A program made the translations under genes and the position numbers. Positions 1 through 5,669 of a stretch of 6,412 bases of DNA are shown here, one piece after another (the stretch's first letter is position 1; each line of letters opens with the position of its first letter). The notes beneath the pieces were generated by a model, which was given only the letters and a program-made list of their open reading frames with translations, searched no databases and was not told the origin of the DNA. This DNA is from Tidjanibacter sp. (lineage in GTDB: Bacteria > Bacteroidota > Bacteroidia > Bacteroidales > Rikenellaceae). Where the stretch lies: positions 1 through 6,412 of the forward strand of contig JAFNVE010000201.1 in NCBI GenBank assembly GCA_017379955.1, given 5' to 3'.

Positions 1-1013
1 CAAACATTGTTTTCTTGGATGCGTTCAGCCTTGGCGGAGCAGACCTCAGCAGTATCACAAAACTTGGCAACTATACTGAGTATCAAACCTCTATACCAGA
101 CGATGTTATAGATAGGTGCAAGGATGCGGATATTGTAATCACCAATAAAGTGCCAATCTCGGCAGAGGCTATGGACGCGCTACCCCACCTCAAACTTATC
201 TGTGTAGCTGCTACGGGTATGAATAATATTGACCTGCCTGCGGCTGCCGAAAGAGGTATTCTTGTGCGCAATGCAGTAGGTTATTCTACTGAGACTGTGG
301 CAGAAACGACAATTGGGGATGCAATCGCCCTACTCCGTCAAGTGGCGTATTATGACAACTATGTAAAGAGTGGTGAGTATGCCGCATCTCCCCTTTGGAT
401 TAACTTCGACCGCAAGTTATACTCACTCAGTGGCAAGAATTGGGGTATTATTGGTCTTGGCAATATTGGCCGTCGTGTAGCCCATCTGGCAGAGGCTTTT
501 GATTGCTCAGTAGCATACCACTCAACTTCGGGAGTATCAAGAGAGGAGAGATATGAGCAAAAATCGCTCGATGAATTGCTCCGTTGGGCTGATATTCTCT
601 CAATCCACTGCCCTCTTTCGGAGAAGACACGCGGATTGATTGGTAAGGGGGAGTTGCAAAAGATGAAACCCAGCGCAATACTTATAAATGTGGCGCGTGG
701 TGGTATTGTTAATGAATCGGCTCTTGCCGATGCACTAAATAATAACGTGATTGCAGGTGCCGGTATCGACACCTACTCAATTGAGCCAATGAAGGCTGAC
801 AATCCTTTATTAAAACTGAAAGATCCCTACAAGCTTATCGCTTCGCCTCACAATGCATGGGCGGCGACAGAGGCCATAGACAGACTTGTCGGTTGTATTG
901 CCGACAACATAAAGAATTGGTTTATCGAAGCGGGGTTAAATTGCTCTGTACTCGGCAATTCCGCGGAAGCCTCTAAGCAGATCAGCAACAGCCATACGTC
1001 GCTTACCAGATAG
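1..1013 (+). CDS. D-2-hydroxyacid dehydrogenase (NAD-dependent), 5' end just outside window
   Basis: This is a cytoplasmic oxidoreductase of the D-isomer-specific 2-hydroxyacid dehydrogenase family, which interconverts 2-hydroxy acids and 2-keto acids with NAD(P). The frame is open from base 3 and reads NIVFLDAFSLGG, the usual family N-terminus (beta strand IVFLDA), so only the start and perhaps one more codon are missing. The TTG at 15 lies inside that strand and is not the true start. Counting that TTG as residue 1, the Rossmann motif GLGNIG is at 147-152, and the catalytic triad is Arg228 (in NVARGG), Glu257 (in SIEPM) and His279 (in SPHNAW). All are intact, so the enzyme should be active. 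The substrate (glycerate/hydroxypyruvate, lactate or other) cannot be told from sequence. The last 25 residues lie antisense to the end of fmt and extend past the usual family C-terminus, which suggests loss of an earlier stop codon. Confidence 0.93.
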   Translation, partial: NIVFLDAFSLGGADLSSITKLGNYTEYQTSIPDDVIDRCKDADIVITNKVPISAEAMDALPHLKLICVAATGMNNIDLPAAAERGILVRNAVGYSTETVAETTIGDAIALLRQVAYYDNYVKSGEYAASPLWINFDRKLYSLSGKNWGIIGLGNIGRRVAHLAEAFDCSVAYHSTSGVSREERYEQKSLDELLRWADILSIHCPLSEKTRGLIGKGELQKMKPSAILINVARGGIVNESALADALNNNVIAGAGIDTYSIEPMKADNPLLKLKDPYKLIASPHNAWAATEAIDRLVGCIADNIKNWFIEAGLNCSVLGNSAEASKQISNSHTSLTR

Positions 1014-1889
1014 TTGTAATTCGTCTAAATAGATATAGCCATCGGCACACGCTACCTTGATATAGGTGCGGTCGTCGGTGGCTATTGTGCCAACTTCACA
1101 TTTTACCTCAGCAGGCTCAAAACGGCTCTTAAAGACCTTAACTGAGAGTGTATCCGAGAGAGCAAACCAAGCAGCAGGATAGGGAGAGAGTCCACGCACA
1201 AAATTGACAATTTGCTCTCCGTCATTATTAAAGTTAATATGGCAATCCTCCTTGAAAATCTTGGGCGCAGGTCTTAACTCGCACTCTTCCGACTGAGGAA
1301 GTGGCTCAAAATTGCCGACAGCAATCTTCTCAACAGTCGACACCACCAAATCCGTTCCGCGCCACATCAATTTATCGTGGAGCGAGCCGGCAGTTTCATC
1401 GTCCATAATCTCCACCTCGGCCTGCTCGATAATTGCGCCCTCGTCTATGCGGTGATTAAGGAAAAAGGTAGTCACACCACTCTTTTTATCGCCGTTAATG
1501 ATGGCCCAATTGATAGGTGCTGCACCGCGATACTGAGGCAGAAGCGAGGCATGAAGATTGAAGGTGCCGAGCTTTGGAGCGTTCCATATAACTTCGGGCA
1601 ACATCCTGAAAGCCACAACAATACCCAAATCCACATCAAGTGCTTTGTAAGCCTCCACAAACTCCTCCGATTTGAGTCGTTCGGGCTGCAACAGAGGAAG
1701 ACCCTGCTCGGTTGCGTACTGCCCTACTGCACTGCGTTGCATCTTCTGTCCACGACCCGCAGGTTTGTCGGGCATAGTCACCACAGCCACCACATTATAT
1801 CCACCCTCGACCAAAGCCTTCAGAGGCTCTACCGCAAAGTCGGGAGTTCCCATATATACTATTCGGAGTTCTTTTGCGCTCTTATCCAT
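936..1889 (-). CDS. fmt: Methionyl-tRNA formyltransferase
   Basis: Fmt transfers the formyl group of 10-formyltetrahydrofolate to Met-tRNA(fMet) for translation initiation, in the cytoplasm. The 317-residue protein has the expected family length. It opens with LRIVYMGTPDFAV at 8-20. The active-site segment is GTFNLHASLLPQYRGAAPI (108-126), with Asn111 and His113, and the catalytic Asp149 lies in HRIDEG. The C-terminal tRNA-binding domain runs from about 208 (RPAPKIFKED) to the end and includes VRGLSPYPAAWF and LDELQLSGKRRM. I chose the ATG at 1887-1889; a GTG at 1901 would add only four residues (MLRI). The ATG overlaps the stop of the upstream LptF-type gene by 8 bp (ATGGATAA), so fmt is the last gene of a coupled operon. 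There is no def (peptide deformylase) neighbour in view. The 3' end overlaps the convergent dehydrogenase by 78 bp. Confidence 0.97.
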   Translation of the reverse strand: MDKSAKELRIVYMGTPDFAVEPLKALVEGGYNVVAVVTMPDKPAGRGQKMQRSAVGQYATEQGLPLLQPERLKSEEFVEAYKALDVDLGIVVAFRMLPEVIWNAPKLGTFNLHASLLPQYRGAAPINWAIINGDKKSGVTTFFLNHRIDEGAIIEQAEVEIMDDETAGSLHDKLMWRGTDLVVSTVEKIAVGNFEPLPQSEECELRPAPKIFKEDCHINFNNDGEQIVNFVRGLSPYPAAWFALSDTLSVKVFKSRFEPAEVKCEVGTIATDDRTYIKVACADGYIYLDELQLSGKRRMAVADLLRGFRGIAEYRAI

Positions 1890-3369
1890 TATTCTTAGCA
1901 CTCAGTTTCTTACTACTCTTTTTACCAAATCGCGCACGCAACCAATCGCGTACAGCGACATATTTCATATAGTACCAATCCACATTGAGCAGATTGGAGT
2001 CATTTGTTGCCCTATAGGTCAGATAGATAGCTATCGGGAAGAGGATGATAGACGATAGCCACATACCCTCAAAAGCCCCCATCGAGCCCTCTTTCGCCAT
2101 CTTTTCGCCCATCATACTCACAATGTAGTAGAAGACGAAGAAGAGTACCGAAACCACCGTAGGCATACCTAAACCACCTCTACGGATAATAGCACCCAGC
2201 GGAGCACCAATCAAGAAGAAGATAACTACCGAAAATGGCAGTGCAATCTTTCTGTGCCACTCCACCTGCGATTTATAGAGTTGGTTAAGGTTGTCTTTTG
2301 CGGTCGACTCATTAAACGAAAGAATCGAACGTGAGTTCTCTGCCTGCGTTGCTGCCTTATCCCAAAGGAGGAAACTACGGTGATAATCAGCATTAAAGAC
2401 TGAGTCGGTCAAATCGAGTTGCTCAAACGGCACACGCTCAACCTCCACCGTATCAAGCAATCCCATAACACTTCTATCCATTGTAAAGAGATAACTCTCC
2501 AAAAGTGGCTGATACGAGCGACGAGTGTTGATAGAGGCCAAGTGCGCCAGAGAGTCGATATCTGTCTGTAACTCAGTCACATTTTTAGTCTGACTCGAAT
2601 TAAACAACGAAACATCCGAGCGCTCAAAGGCAAAACCATCCATCTTGATAGCACCATTTTGCTCAGCAAAGATGTGGTGGCGCAGATTATTCTCCTCAGA
2701 CCAGCGATAGTTACGAGTAGTTTCGTAAGTCTCGCCATTATAGAGAGTTGCAAGCAAGAACTGCTTATCATCAGAAATACGGATATAGCCCGATTCTGCC
2801 ATAGTGGTTGTCATATTGCCGCCCGGGTCACGAGTATCGTAAATAAGCACATCAAAGAGTTGACCTGTTACAGGGTCTTGGTGCTCAACACGGATACTCA
2901 TATTATCGATACCGTTAAAGAAGATGCCGTCCTTAAATTCGAGCGTCTGCTTCTGCTGCTTGATATCGTATAGGATAGCCATCATCTGTTTATTGGCATA
3001 GGGAACTAAGTTGTTGGCAATAAAGAAACTACCAACAGCCACGAAGGCCACAACAATAATCAGAGGACGCAGGATGCGAGGCAGTGACATACCCGCCGAC
3101 TTCATAGCCAGCAGCTCGTAGTTCTCGCCGAGGTTGCCCATAGTCATAATTGCCGCCAGCAGAGTGGCGAGAGGCAGACCCATCGGCATAGTATTTGCCA
3201 TTGCATAGAAGAGGAGTTCGACGATTACTCCAAAATCAAGACCCTTACCGACAAGTTCGTCGATATAGCGCCACACGAAGTTCATCATCATAATAAAGAG
3301 TACGATGCAGAACGTGAGCACCATAGGGCCCAAGTATGATTTCAGAACAAATCTATCTATCTTCTTCAC
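1882..3369 (-). CDS. LptF/LptG (YjgP/YjgQ) family permease
   Basis: This is an inner-membrane protein of the family that forms the LptB2FG ABC exporter, which extracts lipopolysaccharide from the inner membrane and passes it to LptC/LptA. The 495 residues show the family layout. Three membrane segments lie at about 13-33, 50-80 and 100-122, followed by a large periplasmic region (about 124-374) and three more segments at about 375-395, 402-420 and 434-452. A basic cytoplasmic tail ends the protein (RARFGKKSSKK). Family-type segments are GENYELLAMKSAGMSLPRIL (81-100) and HRKIALPFSVVIFFLIGAPL (372-391). It is about 130 residues longer than E. coli LptF, the excess lying mainly in the periplasmic region. 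The start is a GTG whose GTGA overlaps the stop of the upstream permease gene by 4 bp. It cannot be assigned to LptF or LptG from this sequence, so no symbol is given. Confidence 0.92.
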   Translation of the reverse strand: MKKIDRFVLKSYLGPMVLTFCIVLFIMMMNFVWRYIDELVGKGLDFGVIVELLFYAMANTMPMGLPLATLLAAIMTMGNLGENYELLAMKSAGMSLPRILRPLIIVVAFVAVGSFFIANNLVPYANKQMMAILYDIKQQKQTLEFKDGIFFNGIDNMSIRVEHQDPVTGQLFDVLIYDTRDPGGNMTTTMAESGYIRISDDKQFLLATLYNGETYETTRNYRWSEENNLRHHIFAEQNGAIKMDGFAFERSDVSLFNSSQTKNVTELQTDIDSLAHLASINTRRSYQPLLESYLFTMDRSVMGLLDTVEVERVPFEQLDLTDSVFNADYHRSFLLWDKAATQAENSRSILSFNESTAKDNLNQLYKSQVEWHRKIALPFSVVIFFLIGAPLGAIIRRGGLGMPTVVSVLFFVFYYIVSMMGEKMAKEGSMGAFEGMWLSSIILFPIAIYLTYRATNDSNLLNVDWYYMKYVAVRDWLRARFGKKSSKKLSAKNNG

Positions 3370-4199
3370 TTTGCTTCTACTCTTCTAAATTTGCACAAAG
3401 GTACAAGTTTTACTCCAATCAACACAACAGTCAGCAAAAAAATAGTCGCTGCACCTGCCGGAACATCAAGTCTGTAACTAACAAACAGACCCGCAAGATT
3501 ACCTACAATGGCTATAACTACCGACCAAATAGTGATACGCTTATACGAGCCTGAGAGCGAGTTGGCAATTACGGGTGGTATAGTGAGCAGAGATATCAAC
3601 ATCACAATACCTACTGCCCTGATTGACAACACAATGGTAATCGCTGTCAACACCGCAACCGTATAAGCCACAAGCCCCGTTTTAACGCCTTGACTCTCGG
3701 CATACTCTCTATCGAAAGCCACAAACATCACCTGTCTGTGCCAAATAGAGAACATCACTACCAACACCACCGCCAGCAGAGCCAATAGTTGAATATTGGT
3801 AGTGGTTACGGTCAAAATATTACCAAAGAGAAAATTCATCAGATTGGGAGCATAACCGGGTGTAAGATAGATAAATAGAATACCTATTGCCATACCCACA
3901 CTCCACATTATACCGATTGCCGAATCCTCTCGAATCTGCCCCTTTCTGGACGAAGCCTCAATACCTACCGCCGAGAGCAGAGCAAAGAGGCCAGCACCCC
4001 ACAAAGGATTCAGTCCCAGATAGTAAGCCAGACCGATACCACCAAACGAGGAGTGAGTAATACCGCCCCCAAGAAAGACCAATCGGCGCACCACCATATA
4101 GGTACCGACAATACCGCAACACACCCCACAAAGGATTGCTGCCGTAACTGCATTGGCCAAAAAGCGATACTCAAATATATCTGTCAGAAACTCAATCAC
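3366..4199 (-). CDS. Metal ABC transporter permease (ABC-3 / ZnuB-MntB family)
   Basis: This is the membrane-spanning subunit of a divalent-metal ABC importer (zinc, manganese or iron; the metal cannot be told from sequence). The 277-residue protein is almost wholly hydrophobic segments, as usual for the family. It carries the motifs RRLVFLGGGITHSSFGGIG (38-56), REDSAIGIMWSVGMAIGI (90-107) and LMNFLFGNIL (120-129). A coupling-helix-like DREYAESQGVKT is at 163-174, and AVGIVMLISLLTIPPVIANS is at 195-214. I chose the GTG at 4197-4199, which gives MIEFLTDIFEYRF, a typical family N-terminus, preceded by an AGAGAG stretch. The frame stays open to a TTG at 4277, but that codon lies inside a consensus promoter box and the extra 26 residues look unlike the family. 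No ATPase or metal-binding lipoprotein gene lies in the window, so its partners must be encoded elsewhere. It is first in the operon and overlaps the LptF-type gene by 4 bp. Confidence 0.92.
   Translation of the reverse strand: MIEFLTDIFEYRFLANAVTAAILCGVCCGIVGTYMVVRRLVFLGGGITHSSFGGIGLAYYLGLNPLWGAGLFALLSAVGIEASSRKGQIREDSAIGIMWSVGMAIGILFIYLTPGYAPNLMNFLFGNILTVTTTNIQLLALLAVVLVVMFSIWHRQVMFVAFDREYAESQGVKTGLVAYTVAVLTAITIVLSIRAVGIVMLISLLTIPPVIANSLSGSYKRITIWSVVIAIVGNLAGLFVSYRLDVPAGAATIFLLTVVLIGVKLVPLCKFRRVEAK
3396..3427 (-). promoter_or_regulatory. Possible internal promoter ahead of the LptF-type gene
   Basis: The - strand reads TACCTTTG at 3403-3396, a perfect match to the Bacteroidota -7 consensus TAnnTTTG. 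A TTG at 3427-3425 lies 21 bases upstream, near the usual -33 spacing. Transcription would begin about 20 bases before the GTG at 3369, allowing the LptF-type gene and fmt to be made without the metal permease. The box lies within the permease coding sequence (codons for VPLCKFRR), so it could be chance. Confidence 0.35.
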
Positions 4200-4224
4200 T
4201 ATCTCTCTGTTTTCTACTCTTTCA

Positions 4225-4242
4225 GGGTTGTAAAAGCAACCT
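4225..4242 (-). other. Small hairpin in the 5' leader of the operon
   Basis: On the - strand a 5-bp stem (GGTTG with CAACC) closes a 6-base loop at 4241-4226, in the predicted leader between the promoter and the GTG at 4199. It is too short to be called a riboswitch or a terminator, and no U-tract follows. It is recorded because it is the only local fold seen in the leader. Confidence 0.2.
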
Positions 4243-4260
4243 CTCACACGCCTAAATGAG

Positions 4261-4272
4261 GAATAATTATTC
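4261..4272. promoter_or_regulatory. 12-bp perfect palindrome, candidate operator
   Basis: GAATAATTATTC is its own reverse complement. It sits immediately downstream of the - strand -7 box, spanning the expected transcription start of the metal-permease operon, a position where a bound repressor would block initiation. Metal transporter genes are often repressed by Fur/Zur- or DtxR/MntR-type regulators at AT-rich palindromes. No match to a specific regulator's site is claimed, and an AT-rich region raises the chance of a coincidental palindrome. Confidence 0.35.
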
Positions 4273-4274
4273 GG

Positions 4275-4306
4275 CAAATGTAGTTATTTTCCCTTTTATT
4301 TCATAA
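4275..4306 (-). promoter_or_regulatory. Promoter of the permease-lptF-fmt operon
   Basis: The - strand reads TACATTTG at 4282-4275, a perfect TAnnTTTG -7 box. Nineteen bases upstream is TTATG (4306-4302), a poor but correctly spaced -33 candidate. Transcription would start near 4268, leaving a leader of about 70 bases before the GTG at 4199. This placement argues against translation from the TTG at 4277, which is part of the box. Confidence 0.6.
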
Positions 4307-4311
4307 CTTCG
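4304..4311 (+). promoter_or_regulatory. Promoter -7 box of mtaB
   Basis: TAACTTCG differs from TAnnTTTG by one base (C for T) and ends 18 bases before the mtaB ATG, predicting a leader of roughly 12 bases that holds AAGAGAG just ahead of the start. No clear -33 element was found about 20 bases upstream. It lies 21 bp from the opposing operon box, so the two promoters share the same DNA. Confidence 0.45.
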
Positions 4312-4329
4312 CGTAATATTAAGAGAGAT

Positions 4330-5634
4330 ATGGAAGGAAACAAAAAAGTATATATTCACACACTTGGATGCAAACTCAATTTTGCAGAGAGTTCTACACT
4401 TGCTCGCCAGTTCGAGGCAGGAGGTTTTCAGCGCACCTCTCGCAGTAGCGAGGCCGATATCTGCATCATCAATAGTTGCACCGTAACAGAACACGCAGAC
4501 AAGAAGTGTCGCAACATTGCGCGCAAGATTCATCGCGAGAATCCATCGGCGATAATCGCAATTACGGGTTGTTTCGCGCAACTCTCTCCTGAGGAGGCAG
4601 CATCGGTTGAGGGTGTAGATATCGTGTTGGGCAATAACGAGAAAGTAAACCTCTTCGAGAAAGTTTCGGCACTCACCGCAAAGCAGAGTTCCCCTATTGT
4701 GCATAGTTGTTCGGCAGAGGAGATTTCCACATTTTTCGCTTCGTGTTCCACCGGCGACCGTACTCGCTCTTTCTTGAAGGTGCAGGATGGATGTGACTAT
4801 AAATGTGCATATTGTGCTATTCACTATGCTCGTGGTTGCAGCCGCAACATACCCATTGGCGAGATTATCCCTCAGGCCGAGGCTGCAGCCGCAAAGGGAG
4901 TGAGAGAGATTGTCATTACCGGCATTAATACAGGTGATTTTGGCCGCACTACGGGTGAGAAATTCATCGACCTACTCCGCGAGTTAGACAAGATTGAGGG
5001 TATTGAGCGTTACCGTATCTCCTCCATCGAGCCAAACCTGCTGACGGATGAGATTATTGATTTCTGTGCTGCATCAACCAAGTTCCAGCCCCACTTCCAC
5101 ATCCCCTTGCAGAGTGGGTCGGACAAGATTCTTGGTCAGATGCGTCGTCGCTACACAACAGCTCTCTATGCCGACCGTATCGCAAAGGTGCGCTCGGTGA
5201 TGCCCGATGCATTTATCGGCATTGATGTTATTGTTGGCTTCCCTGGCGAGAGTGAGGTGGAGTTTATGGAAACTTACGATTTCCTGAGCAACCTTGCCCC
5301 AGCCTATCTTCACATTTTTCCTTTCTCCGAGCGAGAGAACACCCCCGCACTCACAATGTCGGGCAAGGTACGCGAGCAGGACAAGCGCGATAGAGCAGGC
5401 CGACTCGGTGAGTTGTGTCAGCAGTTGCACTACAATTTCTGTAAAAAGTGGTGTGGTGCGGAGGCCTCTATCTTGGTGGAGAACAGCGTAAAAGATGGTA
5501 AGATGTTTGGTTATACCGAGAATTATGTAAAGGTTCAGATTGATGCGAATCGTTCGCTGTCGGGCAAGATTGTGCGCGTGAAACTTGGTGAGATTGACAA
5601 TAATTGCACACTCGCTGGACAAGTTATCGAATAA
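4330..5634 (+). CDS. mtaB: tRNA (N6-threonylcarbamoyladenosine(37)-C2)-methylthiotransferase
   Basis: MtaB is a cytoplasmic radical-SAM enzyme that adds a methylthio group to t6A at position 37 of ANN-decoding tRNAs, giving ms2t6A. The 434-residue protein has all three family domains. The N-terminal UPF0004 domain carries the auxiliary iron-sulfur cluster cysteines Cys14 (TLGCKLN), Cys50 (NSCTVT) and Cys81 (ITGCFAQ). The radical-SAM domain has Cys155, Cys159 and Cys162 in CDYKCAYC, followed by GINTGDFG, SSIEPNLL, HFHIPLQSGSDKIL and GIDVIVGFPGE. The C-terminal TRAM RNA-binding domain spans about 375-434. TLGCKLN and the pattern around IHYARG favour MtaB over MiaB or RimO, though a paralogue cannot be excluded without a tree. 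The ATG is preceded by AAGAGAG at 4321-4327. The gene is divergent from the metal-permease operon and lies 35 bp before a sensor gene on the same strand. Confidence 0.95.
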   Translation: MEGNKKVYIHTLGCKLNFAESSTLARQFEAGGFQRTSRSSEADICIINSCTVTEHADKKCRNIARKIHRENPSAIIAITGCFAQLSPEEAASVEGVDIVLGNNEKVNLFEKVSALTAKQSSPIVHSCSAEEISTFFASCSTGDRTRSFLKVQDGCDYKCAYCAIHYARGCSRNIPIGEIIPQAEAAAAKGVREIVITGINTGDFGRTTGEKFIDLLRELDKIEGIERYRISSIEPNLLTDEIIDFCAASTKFQPHFHIPLQSGSDKILGQMRRRYTTALYADRIAKVRSVMPDAFIGIDVIVGFPGESEVEFMETYDFLSNLAPAYLHIFPFSERENTPALTMSGKVREQDKRDRAGRLGELCQQLHYNFCKKWCGAEASILVENSVKDGKMFGYTENYVKVQIDANRSLSGKIVRVKLGEIDNNCTLAGQVIE

Positions 5635-5639
5635 ATTCT

Positions 5640-5647
5640 TATATTTG
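5640..5647 (+). promoter_or_regulatory. Promoter -7 box ahead of the sensor gene
   Basis: TATATTTG is a perfect TAnnTTTG match in the 35-bp gap between the mtaB stop and the next ATG. It predicts transcription start near 5654 and a leader of about 16 bases. No good -33 element is visible in the end of mtaB. The sensor gene may use this promoter, read-through from mtaB, or both, since no terminator hairpin is seen in the gap. Confidence 0.5.
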
Positions 5648-5669
5648 CTAAATTAAATACCATATATAA

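Noticed and set aside
954..971. GGC-AA-TTCCGCGGAA-GCC hairpin between the convergent genes as a terminator
   Set aside because: It is inside the coding sequence of both genes, the stem is short with a bulge, and no T-tract follows on either strand. It is more likely a by-product of the conserved LLRGFRG codons.
1377..1898. + strand frame of 173 codons opposite fmt
   Set aside because: It is antisense to the catalytic and tRNA-binding parts of Fmt, which are clearly real. The translation is compositionally unlike a protein family.
4200..4268. Riboswitch in the leader of the metal-permease operon
   Set aside because: The leader is only about 70 bases, with a single 5-bp stem and no recognisable conserved core of a metal-sensing or other riboswitch.
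4267..4824. Long antisense frame (185 codons) on the - strand across the start of mtaB
   Set aside because: It lies opposite well-conserved MtaB domain sequence, its translation resembles no family, and it covers the divergent promoter region. It is a shadow of mtaB codon use.
5074..5622. Second long antisense frame (182 codons) on the - strand across the end of mtaB
   Set aside because: It is entirely inside mtaB, with no promoter, no ribosome site and no recognisable domain.
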